Below are positions 9,601 through 17,554 of a stretch of 64,000 bases of DNA, one piece after another (position 1 is the first letter of the stretch; each line of letters begins with the position of its first letter). A model generated the notes under the pieces. It searched no databases, was not told the origin of the DNA, and saw only the letters and a list, made by a program, of their open reading frames with translations. The DNA lies in the NCBI RefSeq assembly GCF_014127105.1, contig NZ_CP059902.1:2203001-2267000 (forward strand). Direction: 5' to 3'. A program made the translations under genes and the position numbers. Source of the stretch: Devosia sp. MC521. Lineage in GTDB: Bacteria > Pseudomonadota > Alphaproteobacteria > Rhizobiales > Devosiaceae.

Positions 9601-10746
9601 TGCCGGCGAGAGCCTGCCGGTCTCGACGGCGTGCAGCGCGCTGCGGACCTTCTCATGCGCCAGCTCCTGGGCCTTGCCAACGGACCATGCCCGGAGCGGG
9701 TGCTGGCGCTTGAGGAAGGCATCCACGACCATCGGCACGAGGACTGTCAGGGGTGCAGCCGGATTGTTCCGGGCGAATTCCCGGGCGGTCTTGTACATGA
9801 AGGCCTCGCGGCCATCGATAACGAGCCCGTCGCTCTCCTGCCACTCATTGCCGCCCCACGCCTTCACTTGTGGCACGCGGATTCCGTCCGAATCGACCAT
9901 CGACAGGTCGACTTCTTCATATTGCGCGCGCGGCGGCACGTGCAGCGGCAGCAGCTCGGCGACGGCATTTAGGAACGAACGGATCTGAGCAGCAGTCACC
10001 AGCGTGATGCGCTCCTCGATCGCATGCATCTGCGGCAGACCGCCGTCGTGCTGGAAGAGATTCCCGGTTTCGTAGTGTACGCCGATCATTGTGACCATGC
10101 GCCCGTTGCCCAGGATCTCGACGAGCTCGCCATTGGGCTGGCCATCGTCGCCGGCGATGACGAACTTGCCGTACGCCGGCAAATCGGCGGCGTCCTCGAC
10201 ACGATAGAGCATCATGGCTTTGGGCTGGCGCCCGAAGCGGACCATCGTCTCCCCGAGGTGCTCGACGGCCAGCAGCTGCACGGCCATGGCCATCCTGGCA
10301 TTCAGGATATCGATGTCGATGCCGAACGTGTTGCGCGACGGCTTGCCCAGCACGACGGCGATGTTGCAGTGGCGCGCTGCCGGATCCCGAGCCCAGTAGG
10401 CGACGGTGTCGCGAGACGCTCGCGCCTCGATGTACTTGCCCCACTGGAGCGTCGCGCCGTCGACCTTGCTGGGCATGCGCCTGCCGCCGAGGCGGGTCTG
10501 GGGGATGGGCATCCAGCCCCGGTCGTAGAGCTGGAGCGCGAAACTGTTGAAGAAGGGATGCTGATCCCGGAAATCCATTGGCTCCGACTTCGGCGCCGCG
10601 AGCTCGGCGGCCGTCAGTGGGACCTCATGATCGATCTGGATGATCGGGCGCCGGGAGGCGGCCCTCGCTACGGGATGCACGTCCGCTGCTTCGCGCTGAC
10701 GCCCCGTCGATGCCGAGCGGAGCCCGGCTAGGAGATTCGTTTTCAT
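6679..10746 (-). CDS. Primase-polymerase / P-loop ATPase replication protein
   Basis: The product has 1,355 aa. Residues about 60-265 resemble the bifunctional primase/polymerase (prim-pol, archaeo-eukaryotic primase) domain. The catalytic acidic pair is probably in TFGIDIDI (about 140-147), and a later NGELVEILGNGRMVTM block is present. After a basic, disordered linker (about 380-430) comes a P-loop domain with Walker A GATGIGKS (about 484-491) and a likely Walker B-like PPGVIMDE. The C-terminal 600 residues are large and not assigned. Such fusions prime and unwind DNA during replication of plasmids, phages and phage satellites. No good RBS precedes the ATG. The gene stands alone between the tail-like cluster and the restriction cassette. 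Confidence 0.75.
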   Translation of the reverse strand: MKTNLLAGLRSASTGRQREAADVHPVARAASRRPIIQIDHEVPLTAAELAAPKSEPMDFRDQHPFFNSFALQLYDRGWMPIPQTRLGGRRMPSKVDGATLQWGKYIEARASRDTVAYWARDPAARHCNIAVVLGKPSRNTFGIDIDILNARMAMAVQLLAVEHLGETMVRFGRQPKAMMLYRVEDAADLPAYGKFVIAGDDGQPNGELVEILGNGRMVTMIGVHYETGNLFQHDGGLPQMHAIEERITLVTAAQIRSFLNAVAELLPLHVPPRAQYEEVDLSMVDSDGIRVPQVKAWGGNEWQESDGLVIDGREAFMYKTAREFARNNPAAPLTVLVPMVVDAFLKRQHPLRAWSVGKAQELAHEKVRSALHAVETGRLSPARRRRKSLDAAPKVDVADVTMPIERRVPEIRTEGPPLSFLPMRRRSHIAVSFSKADPVLSAQRAIQADRGLVGKDAAEGNVAGIDAFIRDVIARQNRVHVLSGATGIGKSSMTIKRLAEMMGEIFSNIVQHDDEEGAAEGMGPLVMLVPTYNNVEDLRSKAKMLHLDRDASDADLIAAAAALGIVAEGDLKDHLEQLKRFAVGSGLEFMVYKGKVAAGCLRAEEMRLLQKANVPTSAMCRTKARLKDAFGKPTGEPVEQLCQFYHQCPAIRQKSEIQGKHLIFMVRNFLTLKLPEELQNPPGVIMDERMFDLLIHEASMPLSTLDTARRDPVLGKKEWGLGLRPADLLQDREEAVGHAKPVLRQRGDLARHFADLVVDRGGKKVLGIYLVKSARRVCGSGMTSQADLSPDITAEEVRALCAAPKGTRIGEEYRFWSILEEQVQTLLDRRLDSTVVVAPDHRIRVLGELTSTAEDGTTTDLDPELQMAWRTDPNWKHVPTLLLDASTDEVITSLAMGGRDVVVHRTTVNLNQHVVLSVDRRLSNKSLFPGKDAPIERKIEAAMLLHELRTSISMFAGTHAHGRVLIGTTMRLRRAILKDWARPANVDFLHYGATAGLDFARQHVAAMFISRMELPVRTIDGLVAALGFGQMEPEAPIDPLGTGMDADGEDIEHNTVRLSHPLRDGGSATWDRDQHRGDLARRIQRQYREMEQMQFIGRLRSVYRETAGMVLGISSTPPEDLVADEIVGLKDLTQGGVLWDAVRIASGIVNAAVLAKFAPHLGEVEQFERMIQDEFLSNPLIVGHYHQVTAALDDGTEQLLYIPGHQQGWRHRLGAQLRSIGWVGRLIKPVECAAQTIAAEEAPQDEILEVLEKMDAYGGESGKLRSLVELLMSRGEWRPTESWTDPFGRNAGAPVKAPGTYRAGVGGMASKALPLGVWLAMDAIADPWVRDGAFTEAEAREMDLDMQKVKIRKAA

Positions 10747-11370
10747 CTACGCCACCAATGTAACCATCGTCTCGTCGAGGTTTTCCCCGATCGCCCCTGG
10801 ATAGTGCGGTTAACAAAAGCGAATGTCCAACAAAAGATTCGAGAACCTTTCTCAAAGGTTTAGCTCTCCTCCAACCCCCCCGATTTCATTGACCTCCCGT
10901 ACTCAGCATCGGATTTGCAGTCCGATGCTGACGGTCAATCCTTCGACTTTCGAACGTTCTCCATGAGTTCCTTACCTTGACGTAGTATTTGCAGGATGCG
11001 CCTTCTGGATTGGACATACGATCCTTGTCCCGAGCGCGAAATTGCACGACTATTCTACAAGCACCATCAATAAAAGGCATGACGTCGCGGCCCGAAAGGA
11101 TGTGCTGCTCGAGTACATTTCCGAGCAGATCAAGCGCCACGGATTGATCACTCGCGACATCCGTCAAAGCTGCTCAGAGCAGCAGCCTGATGGACCCGGA
11201 CGAGTGCCCAGAGGATTTTCGAAGTCCAGGACCTCGAGCCCTAGACCATGCCGCTAGGGGTCCATCGGCTGCCGTGAGCATGGATCGCTGCATGTTGCCC
11301 GCAACACGCCCGCAACACGCCACGACACGCAGAACCAGAACTCTGCGGAAAAGCTATCAATTTCAGAGCT
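10747..11370. other. 624-bp non-coding gap with a perfect hairpin
   Basis: This gap lies upstream of the primase-polymerase gene and downstream of mcrC. It has a perfect inverted repeat CAGCATCGGA-(7 nt)-TCCGATGCTG at 10,904-10,930. No T-run follows on either strand, so it looks more like a protein site or RNA structure than a terminator. Short frames in the gap look unconvincing. The promoter for the primase-polymerase should lie near 10,750-10,900. Confidence 0.4.
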
Positions 11371-12723
11371 CTACAGGAGCGCTCGAACCGCATCGGCGAG
11401 CTTGGTCTCTTCGTCCTGGATCGGGTGGGCCAAGAGATCGATTAGACCGTTGTAGACGGAGAATGTTCCGACATTGCCGATGTGCTGCACTGAAGGTTGG
11501 GTCGGCTGGCGCGCGGCATGGAGGAGCATCACCCGATTGCATCCGTAACGGGCGCCGTACGCGATCGCCTGCTCGGTGTCTTCGCGGTCGGGCAGCTTCC
11601 GCGCACCCTTGTACTTGGCGTCGATGACGAGGCGGGTGACGCCATCGACTTCGATGACGATGTCCGGCGTCATGTCGGGATTGGCCTTCCCGACCACGTG
11701 GAACGGCTCGAACAATTTCGTCGCGACACCGAGCGGTGGCCCTGGATTCCCGTCCTTGACCGCAATCCTCCCATCGACCTCAAGACGTTCGGCGAGAACG
11801 CGTTGCACGTAGGCCTCGAAGACCTTCGCCATATCGATCAGAATGGAGGGAAGGATCGTCGTCCCATTGCCGTCGCGAATGGACAGCCCAACATCATTGA
11901 GTATGAGCTGGGCGACCAGGAGTGCGTCCGCATAGTGCTCTTGATGGGCAGGCAGGTTGCTCAAATACCCTGCTATGGCGCCAGGGGCGATTTCGTGCGG
12001 CCGGGCCGACTGGACGTCCTGCAGCCTATCGATCGCGCGCTCCAAGCGGCCGATGCGGTGATGCATGGATTGATTGGCATCGCCGAGGTACCTGGCGAAA
12101 AGCTTCTCGAACGCAAAAAGCAGCATCCGATTTTGACCGAAATCCACCGTTCGCTGGAACGACGAGGACACGGCCGTGGGTTTCCCTGCCTTGGCAGTCC
12201 TCCACGCGCTTGCATAGGGATCGACGCGTCCTGATGGAGAACTGCCGATGCGCTCAACTCGGTTGTAGGCCTTCAGCAGACCGGCATCCCAGATCCTGTC
12301 AAAAGAATCGAGCAATTGGTCGCAGAGGAGCAGGAAGATGGATTCCGGCCGTTCGGTCGTCGTGGCGAAGTGACGAGTGTACTTTTGCAGGATCTGGGGG
12401 CTGTAGCCTGCCGCCATACCGACCAGGCGCTCGAGGTTCCGGATCGGGACTTTCGGGGTGACCTCGAGAGCAAAGCGGTCGTTCAGGGGGATGTAGCCTA
12501 CCCAGCCGGTGCATTGGATCGCCGGGCGCCCGTTCTGGAATACGGGCCTGAAGAGCTTCTTCACGTCGTCGTACAAGTCGAGACTGCCGTCCGCCCTCAG
12601 GAAGCCGGAGGGCAGTTCGCGAATCTTGTTCTCCTCCCCGAGGAGTACCTCCCGCCCGACATGCCTTGCAGCTGCATAGCCACGGCCAGCAAGGGCATCG
12701 CCAACCGTCACCAGGTCTGCCAT
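11371..12723 (-). CDS. mcrC: McrC-like restriction endonuclease subunit
   Basis: The product has 450 aa, close to the usual size of McrC relatives. The N-terminal half has the McrC pattern, with FRPVFQNGRPAIQCTGWVGY then ALEVTPKVP. The C-terminal PD-(D/E)xK nuclease is clear: PD at 353-354, then IDAKYK with Asp368 and Lys370. McrC supplies DNA cleavage when bound to the McrB GTPase ring. The start lies 3 bp after the McrB stop, so the two are in one operon. With a methyltransferase upstream, the cassette resembles multi-gene LlaJI/BsuMI-type systems, in which the McrBC pair cuts unmodified DNA, rather than a stand-alone methyl-dependent type IV system. Confidence 0.88.
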   Translation of the reverse strand: MADLVTVGDALAGRGYAAARHVGREVLLGEENKIRELPSGFLRADGSLDLYDDVKKLFRPVFQNGRPAIQCTGWVGYIPLNDRFALEVTPKVPIRNLERLVGMAAGYSPQILQKYTRHFATTTERPESIFLLLCDQLLDSFDRIWDAGLLKAYNRVERIGSSPSGRVDPYASAWRTAKAGKPTAVSSSFQRTVDFGQNRMLLFAFEKLFARYLGDANQSMHHRIGRLERAIDRLQDVQSARPHEIAPGAIAGYLSNLPAHQEHYADALLVAQLILNDVGLSIRDGNGTTILPSILIDMAKVFEAYVQRVLAERLEVDGRIAVKDGNPGPPLGVATKLFEPFHVVGKANPDMTPDIVIEVDGVTRLVIDAKYKGARKLPDREDTEQAIAYGARYGCNRVMLLHAARQPTQPSVQHIGNVGTFSVYNGLIDLLAHPIQDEETKLADAVRALL

Positions 12724-12726
12724 CCG

Positions 12727-13746
12727 CTAGCTCGCCTCAGGCGCCGCAGGTTGGGCGGGAGCCTCTGGCGGCGCTTCGGTGTTCTCGACCGCCGCGACAG
12801 CAGCGGGCGGCACGACCTTGAGCCAGAGCCGCGTGATGTCCGACATCATGTTCTTGTTCAGCCTGCAGGCCTTCTTGAAGAACGGCTGCAGTCGGAAATC
12901 CCAGGTGCGCTGCGCTTTGACTTCATCTGTGCATGAAAGCAGGTACGCATGGCCGAGACGGACCAGCTCGTTGTCGAGCGTCTGCACGGCCTCGAAGAAC
13001 AGGACCACCCGGTCCACGAAGTCCGGGGCCGAACCCTTCTTCAGCAGCAGCTCGCGGAGAACGGCCGGATCCGGCAGCATGTCGATCTGGGCGAACCGGC
13101 GCTCAAGGGCCACGTCGAGCTCGTCCACGCCCTTGTCCCAAGGATTCATGGTGGCAATGACGATCAGGTTGTCCGGCACGACCAAAGTGCGGCCGGATGC
13201 GATCGAGAAGGATTGGTTTCGCTTGTCCGTCTCCAGGTACGTCAGGGCTTCGCCGAAGACCCGCGCGACGTCGCATCGGCTGATCTCGTCGATGAGGAGT
13301 ACATGCTTGGTCGGATGCCGATTAATGGCCTCTTGGCAGATGAGGGCGAAGGTCTTCTTGGTGGGCTCGAACTTGCCTTCGGCGTTGGGCGCATAGCCTT
13401 CGATGAAATCTTCGTACTGGTAGCTGGCATGGAACTGCACCGTGCGGACGGCGCTGGAATCGCCGGCCAAGGTATACGCCAGCCGCTTGGCCATCACGCT
13501 CTTGCCCGTGCCCGGGGGACCGGAGAGGATCACGCCGGCGTAGCCCATATCGAGCGCAGCCTGCGCCTTCTCCAGCAGATCGTGCCCTGCCGGCAGTTCT
13601 TCCACAGGGGGCTCGGCCGATGCCGCCACGACCAACTCCAAGGCATCATCGGTGAGATCCAGGATGGACGTCTCCTCCTGGGGCACGATGCCCAGATCCT
13701 CGAGCTTGAGCGGACGCACCTTGTTGGCGGTGATCTTCTCGCTCAT
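12727..13746 (-). CDS. mcrB: McrB-like AAA+ NTPase of restriction system
   Basis: The product has 339 aa. Walker A is GPPGTGKS (76-83). It is followed by the typical McrB stretch QFHASYQYEDFIEGYAP (104-120), a Walker B LLIDEISR (150-157), the signature MNPWDKGVDELD (200-211; canonical McrB has MNTADR) and an arginine-finger-like LERRF. McrB relatives form GTP-driven rings that translocate DNA and activate McrC. The N-terminal region is only about 60 residues with no visible base-reading domain, so target recognition must lie elsewhere, perhaps in the 213-aa partner. The start overlaps the preceding stop by ATGA. Confidence 0.87.
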   Translation of the reverse strand: MSEKITANKVRPLKLEDLGIVPQEETSILDLTDDALELVVAASAEPPVEELPAGHDLLEKAQAALDMGYAGVILSGPPGTGKSVMAKRLAYTLAGDSSAVRTVQFHASYQYEDFIEGYAPNAEGKFEPTKKTFALICQEAINRHPTKHVLLIDEISRCDVARVFGEALTYLETDKRNQSFSIASGRTLVVPDNLIVIATMNPWDKGVDELDVALERRFAQIDMLPDPAVLRELLLKKGSAPDFVDRVVLFFEAVQTLDNELVRLGHAYLLSCTDEVKAQRTWDFRLQPFFKKACRLNKNMMSDITRLWLKVVPPAAVAAVENTEAPPEAPAQPAAPEAS

Positions 13747-14384
13747 GGCTTGAGGCCCTCCAGCTGCACCAATTCCCTGACGTCGAAGCTTGACGAGTCG
13801 TCCACGAACAGCGTGTCGAAGATCGTCTTCTCCTCCGGAACGCTCTCGCGAAGACCGAACTCGTCTCGGAACAGTGTCACGACGCGAGGCATGACGGGGT
13901 GATCCAAGACGAAGCCAAAGTCCCGGTAGAGGAAGGCAGCCAACGATGCCGCCGGCGCCTTCGTGTTTTCGAGGAACAATTCGAGGGCAACTGCCGCATG
14001 GTTCTCACGAACGTCATAGGTGGCGTCGCGTCCGCTTCCCACAACTGCCACGACCTTGCCTATGGTGCCGTTGGCGCGGACAGAGCTGGGCGCATATGAG
14101 CCGGCCACGTTCCTGTTCATCTGCTGCAGCCCGTGGCCTTGGGTGAAGGGCCTAACGTACGGTGCCTCGTCGGGGGCATTGGCCGCTCGAAGATATCTGT
14201 CGTGGAACTCCACTATGTCCGACATGTGGACGGCCGTTGAACCAGGCCGCCGTTTCGCCCGCAGAATCGCGAGGTAACCGGCGAAGTGCTGGTGGATGAA
14301 ACGATGTTCCAGGCGGGCGATCGCACCCCGAACGCTCTCGATCGTCAGAACATAGGTCTGCGCTGCTTCACTTGCGTCCACCAC
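13743..14384 (-). CDS. Unknown third component of the MTase-McrBC cassette
   Basis: The product has 213 aa; the family is not recognised. It is soluble. The first 65 residues are helical. A middle region (TIGKVVAVVGSGRDATYDVR) looks beta-rich, and the C-terminal third ends in an acidic segment. No nuclease, methylase or NTPase motif is visible. It overlaps the methyltransferase gene by 17 bp and mcrB by ATGA, so it is an integral part of the operon. The McrB here has almost no N-terminal domain, so this protein could supply DNA recognition or specificity. That is inference from gene order only. Confidence 0.7.
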   Translation of the reverse strand: MVDASEAAQTYVLTIESVRGAIARLEHRFIHQHFAGYLAILRAKRRPGSTAVHMSDIVEFHDRYLRAANAPDEAPYVRPFTQGHGLQQMNRNVAGSYAPSSVRANGTIGKVVAVVGSGRDATYDVRENHAAVALELFLENTKAPAASLAAFLYRDFGFVLDHPVMPRVVTLFRDEFGLRESVPEEKTIFDTLFVDDSSSFDVRELVQLEGLKP

Positions 14385-15495
14385 TCGATTTCACCCTCTT
14401 TGGTGTCTTCTCCGAACTATTTGCCAGATCTACACCAATAGAGCCACGGCCGGCAGCCTCTGCTGCCCGCAAAGTGGTTCCTGTCCCCATGAACGGATCT
14501 AGGACGATGCCGGGCCGGAATGGGCCATCGCACCCGCAGTCGGTCCAGCCATTGGACTTGCGCTTGGCGAACGTGAATTCACGGAAATACCCGCCAAGTG
14601 CTTGTTTTGCCTCGCCTGCGAGCTTCTTAACCGCAGCCGAGTTCCGGCCCGTGCCGGTCTGGACGCGCAGCGCCTTGCCCGCATCCGAGATGCCCGTGGC
14701 CTGGATGGCGGCGATGTGAGCGTCGGTGAGCCCATGCAATTTCGCCAGCTCGACCGCGCGCTTCGCCTGGGGTCGCGATTCGTCCAATTCTCCGGTGCGC
14801 TCGACGATGCGACGACGAGGCTTGCCGCAGCACGTGCAGACCTGCTCCGGGCATGCCAGCGTGATGATGCGGTCGACCAATTCAACTGGGTACGGCGCCA
14901 GGTGCGCGCTGGTGTCGCGCTTCAGCCCGATCTGCCAGACATCGCTGGGACCGGTCCCGTTCCCGTACTTCTCTGCATATCCGAACTGATCGTAGTAGTA
15001 GTCGCGGCGCTGCATCGTGAAATGGATGATGTACTCGTGCCGGCTCTTCAGGCGATCCTTCGCCGGATCCGGCATGCCCGCATCCTTTATCCAGATAATG
15101 CGATTGCGGACGGTCCAGCCATGTGCCGTGGCGGCCATTTCCAGCCGACCGGGCGTGTTGGCCAGCGAACCGTTGTGGTAGGTGTCGCCGATATTGACGA
15201 AAACGGAGCCCCACTTGGGGAGGAACGTCTTCCAGTTCTCCATGCAGTCGATGAGGCTGCCGACGAAGCCTTCAGCAGTGGCCTCCTGGCCGATCTGGCC
15301 TTCCACCCCATAGTCGCGCTTGAGCCAGTACGGAGGGGACGTGATCACCATATCGGCCTCGCCCGTCTTGAGCGGCACGTGACGCGCATCGCCATGCACC
15401 GACCGGCTGGTGGGCGCGAGCAATTGCCGTTCCTGACCCTCGGGCCCCTCCGAGGCCTCCGCGCTTGCGGCATCAGTATGGAAATGGTGGTTCAT
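14368..15495 (-). CDS. DNA methyltransferase (beta class, N4-cytosine or N6-adenine)
   Basis: The product has 375 aa from the ATG at 15,495. A GTG 21 bp upstream is also open, but GAGAA precedes the ATG. Motif IV TSPPYW (52-57) comes before motif I DPFMGTGT (333-340), which is the beta-class order. The SPPY form is commonest among N4-cytosine enzymes but also occurs in N6-adenine enzymes. A Cys-rich insert (CPEQVCTCCGKPRR, mid-protein) probably binds zinc and is frequent in phage-borne relatives. It is the first gene of the cassette with the 213-aa protein, McrB and McrC, and presumably protects the element's own sites from them. Confidence 0.88.
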   Translation of the reverse strand: MNHHFHTDAASAEASEGPEGQERQLLAPTSRSVHGDARHVPLKTGEADMVITSPPYWLKRDYGVEGQIGQEATAEGFVGSLIDCMENWKTFLPKWGSVFVNIGDTYHNGSLANTPGRLEMAATAHGWTVRNRIIWIKDAGMPDPAKDRLKSRHEYIIHFTMQRRDYYYDQFGYAEKYGNGTGPSDVWQIGLKRDTSAHLAPYPVELVDRIITLACPEQVCTCCGKPRRRIVERTGELDESRPQAKRAVELAKLHGLTDAHIAAIQATGISDAGKALRVQTGTGRNSAAVKKLAGEAKQALGGYFREFTFAKRKSNGWTDCGCDGPFRPGIVLDPFMGTGTTLRAAEAAGRGSIGVDLANSSEKTPKRVKSSGGRK

Positions 15496-15625
15496 ATTTG
15501 TTCTCGTTTTGATCACGTTTATTCGCCGGTGGGGCAGATGTCAAAATTGCCGGAAATGCTGGGCAGCAAGGCGCGATCTTCGGGAATTCTCGGACGTTTC
15601 GACCGATTCGCCGAGAGCGGCATAG

Positions 15626-16390
15626 TCACACCTCGATGGTTAAATCCTCGTTCCACCCTGTTTTCTCGCACCAGTCGTCGCGCACATACCCCCGCGGGTT
15701 CGAGACCACCCGCGTGGCACCGACGTGGTAGTCGCATGCGTGGTGCGTGTGCCCGTGCACCCATAAATCAGGCCCCCAGATCATCATCGTCTCCTCGAGA
15801 TCCGACGCATACGCCGCCGCCTCAACGCCCCGTTCTTCGCCCGGTCGCAAGGACAGCGGGCTCGGAGCATGGTGCGTGACGACGACGCTTGGCCCCTCGT
15901 GCCGCCTCGATAGGACGCCCTCGATCGCTGCAAGGTGCATGTCGTGCGCGTCCGAGGTATGGACTGGCCACAGCGGTCCGTCGCCGGGCCGCGACACGGA
16001 TTGATATTCGCGCATGTGCCGAGCAGCCCAAGCCTGCGATTGCCACTCTCGATCGCCGAGCTGCCAGTCTGTCCACAACGTGCCGCCGACGAAACGGACG
16101 TCGTCGATGACGATGCTCTGGCCCGATGACAGCACGTGAATGCCGCGGTCGAGCAGGTCCTCGTTGCCACGATCCCATGCGTCCATATCGCCGCCCATGA
16201 CGTCGTGGTTTCCGGGCACGAAGATGATCGGCGTCGGAGCCCAGCGGGCGATCAGCAGCAGTGTCTGCTCCGTCTCGGCTGCCGATCCATCGACATCGCC
16301 GGCGATGATCATCACGTCGTGCGCGGGGATGCGGTCGGGCACCCAGTACGTGCTGTCCATGTGCAGGTCGGAGACGATCCAGAGCTTCAT
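15626..16390 (-). CDS. Calcineurin-like metallophosphoesterase
   Basis: The product has 254 aa. The full metal-binding motif set is present: SDLHMD (7-12), GDVDG (about 31), GNHD (about 60), THHAP (about 170) and GHTHH (about 213). No signal peptide is seen, so it is cytoplasmic. Substrates in this superfamily range from nucleic-acid ends to cyclic nucleotides and phosphoproteins and cannot be told here. Its start overlaps the stop of the zinc-ribbon gene (ATGA), and it is the last gene of the AAA+ block. Element B keeps only the first 60 codons of the homologous gene (39,036-39,216). Confidence 0.88.
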   Translation of the reverse strand: MKLWIVSDLHMDSTYWVPDRIPAHDVMIIAGDVDGSAAETEQTLLLIARWAPTPIIFVPGNHDVMGGDMDAWDRGNEDLLDRGIHVLSSGQSIVIDDVRFVGGTLWTDWQLGDREWQSQAWAARHMREYQSVSRPGDGPLWPVHTSDAHDMHLAAIEGVLSRRHEGPSVVVTHHAPSPLSLRPGEERGVEAAAYASDLEETMMIWGPDLWVHGHTHHACDYHVGATRVVSNPRGYVRDDWCEKTGWNEDLTIEV

Positions 16391-16641
16391 TCGTCATCCT
16401 CCTCCTGCGACCGGACCCACTTCCAGAGGCCCAAGTCCGCGACGTCGAGGTCGTCCTCATAGATGCTTGTGTCCTCCCAGCGCGCGTCCGCGGTGTACAC
16501 GCGCGGGGCGTATTCGACGCCACCGTCCACGGCGAGCCGGCCGCAGGAACACCGGACGAAATCGTGATGGTGCGTGCTCACGATCTCGTCGTCGCAGTCG
16601 AGGCAATGTGCCGAATTTCGGACGAGCTTTCTCTCAGACAT
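16387..16641 (-). CDS. Small zinc-ribbon-like protein, 84 aa
   Basis: The N-terminus reads VRNSAHCLDCDDEIVSTHHHDF then VRCSCGRLAVDGG. The CxxC ... CxC pattern with intervening His fits a zinc ribbon. The C-terminus is acidic. It is homologous to the N-terminal half of the 159-aa protein at 39,512-39,991 in element B, which has an extra about 85 residues. The start at 16,641 is chosen because the homologous start in element B is the matching Met; the longer open frame is not conserved. It overlaps both neighbours, so it belongs to the operon. Function unknown. Confidence 0.7.
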   Translation of the reverse strand: MSERKLVRNSAHCLDCDDEIVSTHHHDFVRCSCGRLAVDGGVEYAPRVYTADARWEDTSIYEDDLDVADLGLWKWVRSQEEDDE

Positions 16642-17005
16642 CGGCGATACTCCGTGCCCAGTAGACGAGCCTCTGCAGCCGCTCGTCGTCCATGCCGGCG
16701 ACGATCCGTGCGAGCTCGCGTCGCAGCTGCCAGCGCCGATCGCGCACATCATCGAGCGGTAGCCGGACGCCGTTCAGCACGTCGCTGCAATGCGCGACCC
16801 CGATGTCGATCAGCTCGGACATCAAGAGCATGTGCATGTCGCGGCCGGGGACGGCCGCCATCAATGCGCGCATCGTCCCCGGCGTCGGGTCGAGGAGCAG
16901 GTCGGCCCACGCCAAGCGCTGGGCCTCGTCGCGTGAGTATGTCAGCGGGACGAGCGTTTGAAAGAAGGCGTCGCGCAAGTGGGTCAGTTCGTCATCGTTC
17001 AGCAT
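16634..17005 (-). CDS. Hypothetical helical protein, 123 aa
   Basis: This is a soluble, leucine-rich helical protein without recognised motifs. The start is Met at 17,005; the longer frame would run into the upstream gene. It overlaps the zinc-ribbon gene by 8 bp and starts 1 bp after the 79-aa gene. It has no counterpart in element B, where the 79-aa gene is followed directly by the zinc-ribbon gene, so it was gained or lost within the conserved block. Confidence 0.6.
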   Translation of the reverse strand: MLNDDELTHLRDAFFQTLVPLTYSRDEAQRLAWADLLLDPTPGTMRALMAAVPGRDMHMLLMSELIDIGVAHCSDVLNGVRLPLDDVRDRRWQLRRELARIVAGMDDERLQRLVYWARSIADV

Positions 17006-17006
17006 G

Positions 17007-17246
17007 TCAGTACTCCAGCACATCTTCGGCAGCCGCCACGCCGACCTGCGCCAGCGCTTCCACTAGGCTCTGGAGCCACGGCTTCCCTTGCTCGGCTTCG
17101 AGCAGCGGCCGGATCGTCGCCGCGCACGGTCGGGCGAGCGCAGCGCGGGCGAGCTCCCTGGCTTCCGGATCGCGGTATTCGATCATGCCGGCCGCCATGC
17201 CCCAGGCGCTCACAGCAATTGCGCGTTCTCGTTCTTCAATAGACAT
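17007..17246 (-). CDS. Conserved small protein of the AAA+ block, 79 aa
   Basis: The product is helical and soluble. It is almost identical to the 79-aa product at 39,994-40,233 (both contain GMIEYRDPEARELARAALAR/DR), although flanking genes have diverged more. Such conservation argues for a real function. It overlaps the upstream 105-aa gene by 11 bp. No family recognised. An ATPase adaptor or inhibitor would suit its size and position, but this is a guess. Confidence 0.7.
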   Translation of the reverse strand: MSIEERERAIAVSAWGMAAGMIEYRDPEARELARAALARPCAATIRPLLEAEQGKPWLQSLVEALAQVGVAAAEDVLEY

Positions 17247-17553
17247 TGCCGTCCTCCTGTTGTGTGGTGCCGAATGCCGGCGTTCCGAGCCGATAGAGCC
17301 GCGCCATCGTCATGATCCAGGCCCAGTTTTCGTCCATGGCAAAACACTCCGCCCCGAAATGCAGGCCGCCGTCGGGCACGGCCGGATGGCCGCTAATGAT
17401 GCCGAAGACGACGGGAAGATCGTCCTCGTCGTCTTCGTCCTTCAGTAAGGCCCAGCCCTCGAGCAGGGGGGCTTCGGCCAGCTCCTCCGGCGTCGGCGGC
17501 TCATATTGATCGGCGCTGTTGACGAGGCGCTCGATGTCACGGAAATCGGTCAT
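17236..17553 (-). CDS. Conserved protein of the AAA+ block, 105 aa
   Basis: The sequence resembles a small family of alphaproteobacterial unknowns (possibly DUF6634). It has an acidic N-terminal half, then LPVVFGIISGHPAVPDGGLH and a C-terminal FAMDENWAWIMTMARLYRLG. The homologue in element B (40,223-40,540) shares most of these positions. A hydrophobic/aromatic C-terminal helix with a preceding His-Pro turn is the most conserved part. The start lies 1 bp after the AAA+ ATPase stop. Confidence 0.68.
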   Translation of the reverse strand: MTDFRDIERLVNSADQYEPPTPEELAEAPLLEGWALLKDEDDEDDLPVVFGIISGHPAVPDGGLHFGAECFAMDENWAWIMTMARLYRLGTPAFGTTQQEDGNVY

Positions 17554-17554
17554 A

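Noticed and set aside
7114..9972. Long open frames on the plus strand opposite the primase-polymerase gene (427 and 493 aa)
   Set aside because: They are antisense to a gene with clear prim-pol and Walker motifs, have no RBS and read as repetitive His/Arg/Glu-rich sequence typical of GC-rich shadows.
10904..10930. Hairpin read as the anticodon arm of a tRNA (loop TTTGCAG)
   Set aside because: The stem is 10 bp rather than 5, and no T-arm or acceptor stem lies at the right distances.
12949..13902. 317-aa open frame opposite mcrB
   Set aside because: Shadow of a gene with full McrB motifs; no family resemblance or start signal.
15700..15715. GGGTTCGAGACC resembling a tRNA T-arm
   Set aside because: It lies inside the metallophosphoesterase coding sequence, and no acceptor or anticodon arms can be built around it.
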